Assembly (NCBI RefSeq): GCF_029168945.1
Contig: NC_083604.1
Location: forward strand, 36,947,686 to 37,011,685
DNA length: 64,000 bases
From: Cannabis sativa
Lineage: Eukaryota > Streptophyta > Magnoliopsida > Rosales > Cannabaceae
Direction: 5' to 3'
A program made the translations under genes and the position numbers. The stretch's first letter is position 1, and each line of letters opens with the position of its first letter. A model generated the notes under the pieces. That model saw only the letters and a list, made by a program, of their open reading frames with translations. It did not search any database and had not been told where the DNA came from. Of this stretch, positions 20,388 through 33,429 are shown in pieces.

Positions 20388-21034
20388 TTTATAAGGTTGA
20401 ATTGGAAAATATGGTATTATTGAAAAGAAGAATAAGTGGTTTGAAAAGTGGCAAAATTGTAACTAGTAATTGGTCTCATTAAAGTGTACGGGCCATATGT
20501 TATTTTTGCCCAATATTTTATTCTTTTTTAATCCATTCAATTCAACCCTAACCCTATTGAAGAATATTATAAAAGGAAGGCTATGGTCTCTTCATCCAAA
20601 CTAGTGCCTCCAAAGCTAATAACCTAGCTTTTGATGAGACCTCTTCCTTCTTCTTTCTTCTTCAATTTCGAAAACACTATAGCCTCTCTTCACAAATATT
20701 AGTCAGCCATTAGTGATTAAGTAAGTGCCCACACACATCAAGTTGGTCCTCAATCATAGTATGTAAGACTGTGAAGAATCCAATCAACAAGAAGGAGAAT
20801 CGATATCAAGGAATGAGAGAAAGAGATCCAGGTTCAGATCTTGATAATGCTCTACTACATAAAGGAATCAAGGGCTAGAGATCTGAACGGAAGGAGTCAT
20901 TATATTCCGCTGTAATCAATGTAAGGTTTCTTAAACTTTATATGTGTTTATTTCATTGTTTTAGAAATTCATATGAGGATGTTAATGAAATATACTTGTT
21001 AGTAAATCTAGATCCTGGTAAAATATTTCCAACA
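20388..21034 (+). repeat. Element D 5' LTR, distal 647 bp
   Basis: Co-linear with the last 646 bp of D's 3' LTR, ending TTTCCAACA. TATA box TATAAAAG at 20568-20575. The proximal part is displaced left by the B insertion. Confidence 0.88.
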
Positions 21035-21036
21035 AC

Positions 21037-21053
21037 TGGCTTCAGAGCCATGG
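21037..21053 (+). promoter_or_regulatory. Element D primer-binding site (tRNA-iMet type)
   Basis: TGGCTTCAGAGCCATGG two bases after the LTR end. Confidence 0.78.
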
Positions 21054-24000
21054 TAATGATTTACTTTCATGAAATATGAATTAAAACGATGTTTGTGTTG
21101 ATTTGGATGGTTTCATGATGGTTTATGTGATTATGTGATGAATGTATGTGTTTTACGAAATTTTTCCATGAAAATATTTTTATTTTCTTTCTGAAAATAT
21201 TTTATTTGGATTCCTTGTGAAAAATTAAGCAATTTTAGTTTTTACGGAACTCGATTCCAATGAAAAACGAAGAAGTTATGGTGTTTTGAAAATCGGGGTC
21301 CATTGGGTGTCGAGGGTGGTGCTCATGCGCACCAGACCCTCGGACAAGACGAGTTTTCGCGTGCGTCAAGGGGACAAAAATCTCTGTCTGAAGCTCGCAC
21401 GCCCCCTCGTTCGGACAGCACCCTGCGCGCCCATCACCCTACAGTTGACCGAGAAACCTCAGTCAGGGCGGCTGCAGGTCCTCCGTCCGCACGCGTGTGA
21501 GGGATTTTGTAGCCTTTTTTGGCTGCACGTGCAGCCTTGCTGCCAGCCAACACCAAAAGTGAGATTTTTGTGGGATTTTTCCCTAAATTTCGAATTTTCG
21601 CAATTTTCAAACCCTAATATCTAATTAAAATATTATTTTTATCATTTAAACCTAAATATCAATATTCTAAATTAATAATATTTATTTTTAATAGATTATT
21701 ATTTTTTGATATTTTGAGGTTTAAATTTAAAAATTGATTATTTTAATTTTTAAATTATGGTCAGATTTAAAATTTGTTAATTTCTTTAGTATTTATATAT
21801 TTTTTATTTTTAAGGTTAGATATTTTAATATTATACATATTTTAAATAAAAGATAACTTTATTTTTTTTATTTGAAATATTATATTAAAATTATCTTATA
21901 TGATAAATTAAATAATTAATAAATTTGAAATTAACCTTGATATTTTTATAGATATTCTAACCATAATATTTTCAAATTAAAAAATTTTGTTATTTTGTTA
22001 AATATGTAATTGTTTATAAATTGTAAGTTTGAGTTTGAGAAATGATATTTTACTATTTTATATCATTTTACTTATTAGAAATTTATGAAATATATTTTAA
22101 ATATTTAAATAACTTAGATATTTTTGTAGAAATTTGAATAATGCTTAATTTGAGATATTTTGACATATAATTAGGATAATTATTATTTATTTATTATTTT
22201 ATTCTTAAAATAATAATTGCCTAACCATATCTATTTCAAAATTGGTTTATTTTATTATTATTAAATTATAAGATTAGAAAATGATATTGAAGTTTTTTTT
22301 TTTTCAAATCATTTATCTTATTTGATATTTAATTTAATTTGATAAAAAAATTCAAATAAACCTAGATATTTTAAATTAGTTTTCATTTTTGAATTTTAAA
22401 TTTTGATGAGATTTTTATGGTTAGTTTTAACAACCTTAAATTTTCAAAATTTAGTTGGTTAGTTCAAAATAATAATTTAATTATATTAATATTTTATTTC
22501 ACAAACTGTTACATGGACATTGTTTATTCAACTTTTTTTAACAAATCTATTATTTATTTGATCGAAATTGCTATGATTAACTTGTTGACAGATCCAATGA
22601 TCTGATTTTAATCATAGTCCAATTATCAATAGATCCTATAAATAATTTGTAACAGGTAAATTTTGTACTTCTTTCATCTGTGTAAACCTAGTAACATGAT
22701 AAGGCCCATCCAAATCATTTGACTTGTGTGAGCCTATATGTTTGCTTTTGGGCTTAAATGCATATAGGAAGCCCATTTAAGTTTTAAGTAATTAAATGGA
22801 CTAGGTTGCTAAAATAAAATTTCACTTAAGTAATTTTATTTAGGCCCAATTAGAATTGGGCTTATTCAATGAAGAATAATTATTTATTTAATGGTTAAAT
22901 TCTTCTTCTTTTGGGCCTTGTGTGACAGTTAGGGGGCCAATAGCAGTGGGTACGACATACTAAACCCAACCCTCCCTCACATGAACCACCCCAATTGTGA
23001 AGGACCATTTGCCTTATTTAAATAATTGTATTAGGTTAATTATATTAGTCTAACCTAATTAAAATTGAATTAGCAACATAATTAACTTTTAAAATATATG
23101 AATTTTTTTTCATTTAATATGTTAAAGTTAATTTTAGAAAAATAATTAGTTAATTGAAATATATTCTAGATAGTTATTTCTAGTACTAGTTATATTTTCT
23201 AATATTTAATTAGGAAAATATTTTAAGTTGAAAATTAATTATTTATTTTAATTAATTTTGGACCAACTTAAATAAATAATATTTTCCTAGTATTAAATTA
23301 GAATTAATAATTAAGTTTCTTTTATACTTGATTATTTAATTCTTGTATTTAATACATTCAATTAAATTGAAAATTAAATATTTAAGTTGATTTCATTCTT
23401 GATACTTAAATATTATTATTTTCAGAATATTTAATTAAATAGAAAATTAGTTTAAGTTGGAAATTTTAATTTCACAACAACTTAAATTTGAATAATTTTC
23501 AATATATATTTTATTTTTATTTTATTAATCATTTTTTTTTCAAAATTGCATTTTTTATTTAAATGCAGAAAATTTTGATTTTTTTGAAAAATAGATTAAA
23601 CTTCAAAATTGATTATTTTTTAATTAATTTTGGACCAACTTAAATCAATAATTTTTTCATTAAATGATTAATTAAAATATATTATTATTAGAAAATGAAT
23701 TAATTAGTCAATGAAAGTCTAGATAGTTATTGTCAGTTTGCTTGAAGTGCTTTTCTAATGATATTTAATTAAATAGAAAATTAATATTTAAGTTAATTTT
23801 ATCATGATACTTAAATATTTGATAATTTTCTTAATATTTAATTAAATAGGAAAATTATATTTGTGTTGAAAATTAATTTTTAATTATTTTTTGATTAACA
23901 TAAATTAGAATAATTTTTCAAGATTTATTTTATTTTATTTTATAGCATTTTCGAAAATTATATTTTTTTAATACATTGTTTTTTGAATTTCGCATTGTAT

Positions 24001-25369
24001 ATTTATAGAAAATTAAATTTGAGTTGAAATTTTTTAATTAATTTTGGATCAACTTAAATTGTATAATTTTCGTAATATTTATTGGAAAATTAATACTAAG
24101 GATGGAAAATAATTTATTTATATTTTTCCAGATCTGTCTTAAGTATAATTTTATAAATATTAAATTAAAATTTATATTTAGAATTTTATTCTAAATTGGT
24201 AATTTTAATTAAATAAATATATTTTAAAATAAATAGATTAAAATAAGTATCAAAAGAAAATACAACTCTTTAAAATAATGAGCTTTAGTTATAAGAATAT
24301 TCGATCTCCATTGTTGGTCCTACATGGTTAATATGTTTTCAATATAACCTCGAGATGCTAGACTTCATCCCCCTAATGGATGGTTATTCGTTGAAGCATT
24401 TAACACCGTAACGATCTCTTATGATAAGTATTTTGTAAGTTTTCGTCTCTATTAGACTCTCCCCTACGGTGACTACTTAGAGATAAATTTACAAAGTATG
24501 AAACAATGGTAGAAGCTCATAAAATAAGATAACCTTGACTCTCGCCTACCGGGACAACGTTGGATTCTTATTTTGATCGAATAAAAGGTTGCTAGAATGG
24601 TTTCCATTTTAGATGAGCTGACAACTCTATTCAATGAATGGTACTTTGACTCTAGCCTACCGGGACACTGCATCAATTTGTTGGAAACCTTGGAAATTTT
24701 TTAAGATATGATAGTTTTGTATTTTCACATGTCTTTGTTATTTGGTAAATGCTGAATAATTTCTGAATTGTGTGAATTTATATTGAACCATGTTGTTTTC
24801 TGTTATTAATTGTAGTTTAATTTCGAATCTTCATTGTTGGTCTAACTTGGCTTGTTGTTTTTAATGGGACAAATCCTAATGAATTGTCATGCATTAGACA
24901 AACATAATAGTGTTAGATCTCGATAGATAAATATTTGTAAATGCAACATCTAGCTATTCATCAATAGATGACACCTTAGACTAGTATTTACAATATGAAA
25001 CAACGAAGAAGTTTATAAAATAAGAATAACTTTGACTCTCGCTAATCGGGACATCGTTAAATTCTTATTTTAATCGAAATTATTCTTTATTTTTCCTCTT
25101 AGCTTATTCCTTTCGAATTAGCTTAAATAATATATCATTGAACGAATGGTTTATAAATCATTTGCTTATAATGTCATTATAATTTCTCTTAAGAAATTGA
25201 ATGGCGCACATGATTATATTCCCGACATTCTATCCTGAACTGATATAAATCCCCAATCTTAGAATCTCCTACTTATATATGCTTACTTTAGGCAAATCAA
25301 ACTTAGAGTTTGATTAGTAGTGGTGGTCCAAGAAAGAATACTCATATATATTTGGTATAAATTTAAGTC
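21054..25369 (+). other. Element D leader (no gag)
   Basis: A long AT-rich stretch with a GC-rich island at 21297-21545; the 112-aa frame over it is a by-product of high GC, not a gene. It has the shared block at 22580-23010 and the motif block at 24290-24670 (GACTCTCGCCTACCGGGACA at 24537-24556, a variant at 24648-24667, a divergent form at 24455-24473). A decayed fourth copy of the motif sits at 25034-25053. No gag-like frame was seen. Confidence 0.75.
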
Positions 25370-27535
25370 TTTGACTTTAAATTTTAGATTCCAATTAGAA
25401 ATTTGTTATTTCTATTTCCAGAATACAATATAGTTCAACTTTCACTAGTGTTTAATATCAATATTCTGTCAATTGATTCAAACTGTATGTTAATATGGAA
25501 TGTGAGTTTAATATTCTGTGACCGAATCCACTTGGACTATTCTAAGAACTCTTTGATGTAACTAGACCTAAGTCATCGAAAGACCACAACCACATATTTT
25601 ATAAATCTATGGCATTTGTATCTTGTTCATAGTGGTTTTGACAAGATCATTCTCCGTAAAGAGTCAATATGACTATATCCACTGAAAGTATAATCATCTC
25701 ATTCGAAGATGGAGGTACATTCATGGGTGGATATGAGTTTTCGTTATATTCTTAAAACGATCACTCTAGATTTTACCTTATGCAAATGAAATTTGAAATG
25801 TTTAAAAAATTTCATGAATTTCTAGCAATGGTCAAAAACCATTAAGGTAAGTGGTTAAAGATCTTGCGAACTGATAGGGGTGGAGAAATATTTGGTAGGT
25901 ATGCAATTCAAAGATCATTAAGTTGATTTTTTGAATTATATCCAAACTTACCTCCCCAGAAATTTATTTGCATATTGATGATAGTATAAGGTCTATGATT
26001 AATTACTAATCGTTGCCTAAATCCTTCTAGGGATATACCATAGTGAAAGAAAATTTCAGAATGATAGAATGGTTGTGTACTTAGTATAAACCATTACTAG
26101 ATTCATGGATGACCTAATCATAATCTTAAGAGAAGATAGAACTGTTAACCAAGGTTTGCATGTTTGTTAGCTATTCTAAGTGATTAGGGGTGGAACATCC
26201 CATAGTCATTAGATGAGAAAGTGTTTTGTTTAAACAAATACTACTTTTCTAAGAAAATGACTAAGTCTGAAAACAAAGTAGCAAATAAAGGAGATATTTT
26301 TTTTCTTGATTCCAAAAGTGTTCTATCATCTTATTCTTATAAGATGGTCCCGCTGCCTCTGTTGTTTTGACACAACCGAAGAGGACAATGCCATTTAGTA
26401 TTCTTAGACAAAAGTCACAGTACCTTGTCGTAGTGGGAGAGTTTCAAGGAACTCACCCTGTTATGATTTGGAAGGCACTAGTGATTAAAATCCATTGCTA
26501 GTTTAAACAAGTAATGGATTGTCAGAATAAGAAACTAAGAAGAAAAGCCAAGAGAACTATGGTTAAAACCATTCATATGGAACAACCAAAAGTTTTCTAT
26601 TACAAAGACAAGAAAAGAAATTTTTGTTAGTAGGTCTATTCAATGGACTTAACAAAACTTCTTGTTCCTAGTATTAAAGGTTTGAGTTTATCTATACCTA
26701 TGGTTTGTGGTATACCTGGTTAATTAATTACTTTAGTGCTAGCAACTTACTTTAGTAAGATGCTAGAGCATTTTTCTAATGGAAATCTATAGAAGCTTCT
26801 CGACTTTTAGACATAGATTTTTATTTATCTAAGGAAAGTTTTCAACTATTCCAGAAAAGATAAAACCATGAAGGAATTTCTTTAATCAACAGTGAGAGGT
26901 CTCAGATATGCTTTAGTATGCCTTAGACCAGACACCTGCTGTTGAGTGGGAGTAATGAGTAGGTATCAGATTAATCCAGGAAATGAACATTGAAAGACAA
27001 TCAAATGAATCTTAAGATTAAGAAGAGGAACTATATGTTAGTCAATAAGGGTATATTTAATACTCTTAGACTACACCAAATCAGATTTCTAGACTTGCCT
27101 TAGTGCTAGAAAGTCTGCTGATCAGATGGTGATTAATGTGGGGGTGGAGTAGTGATTTTGGAGAACTGTAAAAACCTATATGAAGTCTCTAATTCTACCA
27201 GAGAGATTGAATGTTAAAGTTGCAGGAAAGACACTTATTCAGTCTAAGGAAAGTTCTATACATTTTTGGTATTGTTCCAACATTTATTAACTACTAGTGT
27301 TACTTCCTGACTAACGCAAAAGTAGTTGCCAAAAGTAAAGAATCCAGTATCCCTAGAGGAGTAGACATATAGAGAGGAATTTCACAATATCAAGCATTTT
27401 ATGATTAAGGAAATGTAATGGTGGAGGAAAGGATGTATTCAATACAACCTGTCAAATCCTATTACGGAGAGTATACTACATACTACACTTGATTTGTATA
27501 TCAAGGTGTTGAGATTATTTGAAATGCACTTTTTG
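25370..27535 (+). pseudogene. pol: Element D decayed pol
   Basis: No long frame survives, but the order of homologous phrases matches B. The pre-integrase finger DNA (CTATGGCATTTGTATCTTG) is at about 25605, the integrase second-Asp region (AAGATCTTGCGAACTGATAG) at about 25860, the GAAGAGGACAATG linker near 26380, a stub of the RT thumb near 26640, and RNase H phrases (GGTGGAGTAGTGATTTTGG) near 27145. Two segments are missing relative to B, each roughly 200-250 bp by eye: one holding MDVKTAFLNG and one holding YVDD. The same gaps are in F and G. Confidence 0.8.
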
Positions 27536-27549
27536 TTTTATATTAGTGC

Positions 27550-27560
27550 AAGTGGGAGTT
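27550..27560 (+). promoter_or_regulatory. Element D polypurine tract
   Basis: AAGTGGGAGTT directly before TGTTGGGTTTTGTGCCC; identical to B's tract. Confidence 0.8.
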
Positions 27561-30500
27561 TGTTGGGTTTTGTGCCCTAAATAAAACCCATTTCAATATA
27601 ATCAAATTTACTAATCAATAAAGATTAGAAATCACATTTTATGTTGCATGGTTCACATGATTTATTTCATGATTATTTAATGTATAAATTCTATTAAGTC
27701 GAGAACATATGTATTTGTTCGTGATTATAGTGTTGTCAGCACAGTGGAATATAATCATGATTATATGTTGAAAAGTTTAATTCCCTGATTTGTTAGTTAA
27801 GCCTACTTTTTGGTCAGGGTGATACGTACATTTTGGGAACATGATAGTGTTGGAAATTATTTTACCAAGATCTTAGATCTACTCACAAGTATGTTTATTA
27901 ACATCCTAAATAAGAACTTTCTAAAACGATAAATTAAACACATATAAAGTTTAAGAAACCTTACATTGGGTGCAGCAGAATTAAATGACTCCTTCCGTTC
28001 AGATCTCTAACCCTTGTATCCTTTCTGTAGCAGAGTATTATCAAGATCTGAACCTGGATCTCTTTCTCTGAATCCTTGATGCTGAATCTCCTTTGCTGAT
28101 GATCTTTCTTCACGATCTTCCTCACTATGATTGAGGTATTGCTTGCTGTGTGTGGGCACTACTCTAATCACTAAGGTAGGTTCGAAATATGAAGGAAGAA
28201 GAGAGAGAGAGAGTGGCGGCTAGAGAAGAGAGATAGGAGGCTCAGGTTTTTCTGATTCAGAAAGTGTGAAGTGTAATTTTTCTGAAGCCTTCACTATCTA
28301 TTTATAGCATTCCACTAGGGTTAGGTTTGAATTATTTGGCATTAAAATAATGAAAATATCAACTTAAAAAGCCTACAAAGGTGGCCGGCCATGGCTTAGT
28401 GGACTGGGCCTTGCTTTTTGCAATTTTGCAATTTTAACACCTTTTGTATCTGATTTTCTCAAAAACGCCAATTTCCTAATTCAACCATTTATATGCCAAT
28501 TCTAACTATTTAATAACTATAAATAATTATTAAATAATATTGTCATTTATCATATTTATTAATTGAACCATACAAAGTATCATAATTAACAAATATGCCC
28601 CTATTAACTCTTTCTTTACAATTTCGCCCTTACTTAGTGAAAATTTCACAAATAGACATAGTCTAACTTGTGAGTTATAATTGATTAATCAAAACCAATT
28701 ACATGAGTCTTACAAAAAATATTATCTCAACTAGTGGGGGTACCATGGGTCTATATAACTGAGCTTCCAATAAGTAGATCAAGAATTTAGCACTAAAATT
28801 CACTAACTTATTAATTCTTTGTTGAATCCACGCATAGAACTTAGAATTGCACTCTCAGTATATAGAATGCTCTATATGTTCTACCATATAGACACATCAT
28901 TAGTTATCCATTGTTATAATCCTAATGTGATCAATGATCCTCTATATGAATGATCTACACTGTAAAGGGATTAGATTACCGTAACACCCTACTATGTATT
29001 TTATCCGTAAAACACTTGACCCCGTATAAATGATATTTCAGCTTATGTGAAATGAGATCTCCACCATTTATTTTCGTTTGGTCAAGCTCGAAGGAGATCA
29101 TCCTTTGCTTACTATTCGCCAGATAGAAGCTATAGATTCCATGTTTATGCTAGCGCTCCCACTCAATTGCACTACCGTGTTCCCAAAATGTACGTATCAC
29201 GCTGACCTAAAAGTAAGCTTAACTAACAAATCAAAGAACACGTATAGCCTTTCAAGATTGAGCCTAATCATAACAGGATTAAGATCATTTGATCTAGGAT
29301 CAACTTGGCGATATTGACTTGAATAGATTTTACGGTAAGTTTAATTAAATCTAAGTCAAAGTTCAATATCCGTCCCTTCCGATGCATAGTCCATGCATCC
29401 AACCTCAGCTTTACTTTAACCAATGTTCTGGAAAGAACATAGTATTTCTCCAAATACAAGTAAACTCTTGTTGTAGATTATCATATCAGTAAAACCCTGT
29501 GTCTGATAAATCTAGGAAACTTTATTCACATAGTCATGTTTACTTTCCAATGTGATGACAGCACAATAAACATGATCAAGTATGTCAAAAGGGTTTCAGA
29601 TGAATTTATAAATCAAATAGACAAGCAATTGATAAAGTGAACCAAAACATACACAAATGAATGAAAAATACTTCTGTTTCTTTATTGATGTTGAATAAAA
29701 TAGATTACATTGAAATGGAGTTTTATTTAGGGCATAAAACCTAACAGATAGTGCAATTGAGTGGTAGTGCTAATCATAGATATGAAATCTATAGCTTCTA
29801 TAGGTATTTAGAAGTGAAACGATGATTTCCTTCGAGCTTGCTTAGAGATAAATGATAGAGCCCTCATTTTAGTGATTATATTATTCACTATAATATCATT
29901 TATAGGTCTCCAAGTGTTTTAATGATAAAATACATTGAAAGGGTGTAACGGTAATTTTATCCATATGCAATGTAGATCATCTATAGAGGATCATGGATTA
30001 CTGGGATTATAACAATGGATAAATAATAACGTATCTATATCGTGGAACATATAGAGCGTTCTATATGACTGAGAGTGCAATTACAAGTTCTATGAGTGGA
30101 TGCAATGAAGAATTAATAAGTTAGTGGATTTACTTGGTAAATTTTAGGACTGCTTATTGGAAGCTCGGTTATATAGGCCCATGGTCCCCATACTAGTTGA
30201 GACAAACTGGTTGTAAGACTCAGTTAATTGATTTTAATTAATCAATTATAATTCTAAAATTAGACTATGTCTAGTTTATGAATTTTTCACTATGTTATGG
30301 CTTGATTGTGAATAAATAGTGTTTTGGGGTCAATTTGTTAATTAAGAGACTTTGCATGGTCCAATAAATAAATTACATAAATGGAAATTTTATTTAGTAA
30401 TTAATTATAATTATTTAATAAATAGTTTTGGCATTTATAAGGTTGAATTGGAAAATATGGTATTATTTAAAAGAAGAATAAGTGGTTTGAAAAGTGGCAA

Positions 30501-31079
30501 AATTGTAACTAGTAATTGGTCTCATTAAAGTGTACGGCCATATGTTATTTTTGTCCAATATTTTATTCTTTTTTAATCCATTTAATTCAACCCTAACCCT
30601 ATTGAAGAATAGTATAAAAGGAATGCTATGGTCTCTTCATCCAAACTAATGCCTCCAAAGCTAATAACCTAGCTTTTGATGAGACCTCTTCCTTCTTCTT
30701 TCTTCTTCAATTTCAAAAACACTATAGCCTCTCTTCACAAATATTATTCAGCCATAAGGGATTGAGTAAGTGCCCACACACATCAAGTTGGTCCTCAATC
30801 ATAGTATGTAAGACTGTGAAGAATCCAATCAACAAGAAGGAGAACTGGGATCAAGGAAAGAGAGAAAGAGATCTAGGTTCAGATCTTGATAATGCTCTGC
30901 TACAGAAAGGAATCAAGGGCTAGAGATCTGAACGGAAGGAGTCATCATATTTCACTGCAATCAATGTAAGGTTTCTTAAACTTTATATGTGTTTATTTCA
31001 TTGTTTTAGAAATTCATATTAGGATGTTAATGAAAAATAATTGTTAGTAAATCTAGATCCTGGTAAAATATTTCCAACA
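27561..31079 (+). repeat. Element D 3' LTR, split by a solo LTR
   Basis: LTR sequence at 27561-27847 and 29752-31079, about 1615 bp without the insertion. Relative to E's LTR it lacks a stretch after TTAATTCCC, so it is internally deleted. TATA box TATAAAAG at 30613-30620. It ends TTTCCAACA at 31079. Confidence 0.88.
27848..29746 (-). repeat. Solo LTR (B/C type) inside element D 3' LTR
   Basis: A complete 1899-bp LTR in minus orientation (TGTTGGAAATTATT ... CCTAACA on the plus strand) bounded by the perfect 5-bp TSD GATAG at 27843-27847 and 29747-29751. No internal sequence is present. Solo LTRs arise by unequal recombination between the two LTRs of an element. It retains the antisense 79-aa frame (29078-29317, plus). 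Confidence 0.93.
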
Positions 31080-31354
31080 GATATAGTAGGACGCGTTGGG
31101 GGGTTTGATGATTATAAGCTTGTTGAACTACAAATGTATGTTTTTATTTTTTTTCTGGTTATAGTAGCTTGGTGACTTCTATCTGTGTAAGTAAGTTTTA
31201 ATTTGGGTTGGACCCTAGATCTTCTCATGTAAGGGCATTAGGGCTTAGGATGAGTCTCTTTAAGTTTTCCCCTCGATTTCTTTAAGTTCCTTATCTATAA
31301 CACGAAGGTGTTGTTCGTGTAAGAGCGACCCTTAGAGCAACAGGTCCAGAGGGA
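31080..31354. other. Unassigned DNA between elements D and E
   Basis: 275 bp lying between the 3' end of D and the 5' LTR start of E. It does not resemble the flanking LTRs. It contains a G run (GCGTTGGGGGGTTTG), T-rich tracts, and an imperfect dyad near 31300 (ACACGAAGGTGTTGTTCGTGT). No frame or RNA gene recognised. It may be the oldest host sequence in the window or a fragment of another repeat. Confidence 0.6.
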
Positions 31355-31516
31355 TGTTGTGCCCTAAATAAAACTCATTTCAATATAATCAGATTTTGTA
31401 ATTGATAAAGATCAGAAATCATTCTATGTTGCAAGGTTCACATGATTTATTTCATGATTATGTTTAATGTATAAATTCTATTTAGTCCAGAATATATATA
31501 AATATGTATTTATTTT

Positions 31517-33395
31517 TGTTAGAAATTATTTTACCAGGATCTTAGATCTACTCACAAGTATGTTGATTAACACCCTAAATATGAATTTTCTAAAACGATG
31601 AAATAAACACATATAAAGTTTGAGAAACCTTACATTGGGTGCCGCGGAATAATATGACTCATTCCGTTCAGATATCTAGCCCTTGATTCCTTTCTGTAGC
31701 AGAGCATTATCAATATCTGAACCTGGATCTCTTTCTCTGAATCTTTGATGCTGAAACTCCTTTTGCTGAAAGTCTTTCTTCACGATCTTCCTCACTATGG
31801 TTGAGGTATCACTTGCTGTGTGTGGGCACTATTCTCACACTAAGAATTTCAAAATATTGAAGAAGAAAAGAAGAGGGAAGTGGCGGCTAAAGATAGGGAG
31901 AGAGAGAGGCTCAGTTTTTTTCTGAATCAGAAGTGTAATTTTCCTGAAGCCTTCACTATCTACTTATAGCATTCCACTAGGGTTAGGTTTGAATTATTTG
32001 GCATTAAAATAATGAAAATATATGTTTAAATTCCCTACAAAAGTGGCCGGCCATGCATAGTGGATTTGGGCCTCACTTTTTGCAATTTTGCAGTTTTATC
32101 TTTTCTGCATCTGATTTTCTCAAAAACGCCAATTTTCAAATTCAACCATTTAAATGCTAATTCTAACTATTTAATAACTATAAATAATTATTAAATAATA
32201 TTGTCATTTATCATATTTATTAATTGAACCATACAAAGTATCATAATTAACAAATATGCCCCTAAAACTCTTTCTTTACAATTTCACCCTTACTTAGTGA
32301 AAAATTCAAATAGACATAGTCTAATTTGAGAATTATAATTGATTAATCAAAACCAATTATATGAGTCTTACAAGAGATATTATCTCAACTAGCGTGGGGA
32401 CCATGGGTCTATATAACCGAGCTTCCAATAAGTAGATCAAGAATTTATTACTAAAATTCACTAACTTATTAATTCTTCGTTGAATCCACGCATAGAACTT
32501 AGAATTGCACTCTCAGTATATAGAATGCTCTATATGTTCCACCATATAGACACATCATTAGTTATCCATTGTTATAATCCTAATTTGATCAATGATCCTC
32601 TATATGAATGATCTACACTGTCAAGGGATTAGATTACCGTTACACTCTACAATGTATTTAATCCTTAAAACACTTAACCCTGTATAAAAGATATTTCAGC
32701 TTATGTGAAATGAGATCTCCACCATTTATTTTTCGTTTGGTAAAGCTCGAAGGAGATCATCCTTTACTTACTATTCGCCAAATAGAAGCTATAGATTCCA
32801 TGTTTATGTTAGCGCTCTCACTCAATTGCACTACCGTGTTCCCAAAATGTACGTATCACCCTGACCCAAAAGTAGGCTTAACTAACAAATCAAATAACAC
32901 GAATAGCCTCTTGAGATTGAGCCTAATCATAACAGGATTAAGATCATTTGATCTAGGATCAACTAGGCGATATTGACTTGAATAGATATTACGGTAAGTT
33001 TTATAAATCTACGTCAAAGTTCAATATCGGTCCCTTCCGATGCATACTCTACGCATCCAACCTGAGCTTTACTTTAACCAATGCTCTGGAAAGAACATAG
33101 CACTTCTCCAAATGCAAGTAAACTCTGTTGTAGATTATCATATCAGTAAAACCCTGTGTCTGATAAATCTAGGAAACATTATTCACATAGTCATGTTTAC
33201 TTTCCAATTTGTTGACAGCACAATAAACAGGATCAAGTATGTTAAAAGGGTTTCAGATGAATTCATACATTATGTACATATAATCATGAAATAAATCATG
33301 TGAACCATGCAACATTAAATGTTATTTCTGATCTATATTAATAAGTAAATCATATTATATTGAAATGAGTTTTATTTAGGGCATAAAACCCAACA
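31517..33395 (-). repeat. Element F 3' LTR (1879 bp)
   Basis: On the plus strand TGTTAGAAATTATT ... AAACCCAACA. It carries diagnostic bases shared with G's LTR (CCAATTATATGAG, CTAATTTGATC, ACCGTTACAC). Antisense frame at 32710-32976 (88 codons). Confidence 0.92.
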
Positions 33396-33406
33396 AACTC
33401 CCACTT
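33396..33406 (-). promoter_or_regulatory. Element F polypurine tract
   Basis: In minus sense AAGTGGGAGTT, immediately before the 3' LTR; identical to the tracts of B, D and G. Confidence 0.8.
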
Positions 33407-33429
33407 GCACTAATATAAAACAAAAAGTG

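Larger units (their letters stand above)
20388..31079 (+). mobile_element. Element D: plus-strand Ty1/copia with decayed pol
   Basis: It has a partial 5' LTR (20388-21034, cut by B), primer-binding site, leader, decayed pol, PPT, and a 3' LTR (27561-31079) interrupted by a solo LTR. Its LTR ends (GATCCTGGTAAAATATTTCC) differ from the B/C type (GATCTAAGATCC...) and define a second LTR subtype shared with E and I. The 5' LTR remnant aligns with 30434-31079. The right TSD would be GATAT (31080-31084); the left edge is off the window. Confidence 0.88.

Noticed and set aside
21286..21624. 112-codon frame in element D leader as a gene
   Set aside because: It covers the GC-rich island, where stops are rare; the frame is not kept in B, C, E, F or G and starts and ends with the island.
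26380..26580. A functional short protein from the conserved linker remnant in D, F and G
   Set aside because: The frame is broken in D and differs in length between F (92 codons) and G (80 codons); it is a relic of the integrase-RT linker.
33040..33294. 84-codon frame in the LTRs of F and G as a second antisense gene
   Set aside because: It is open in F and G only, uses an LTR-end sequence of different type in B, C and the solo LTR, and shows no recognisable features.
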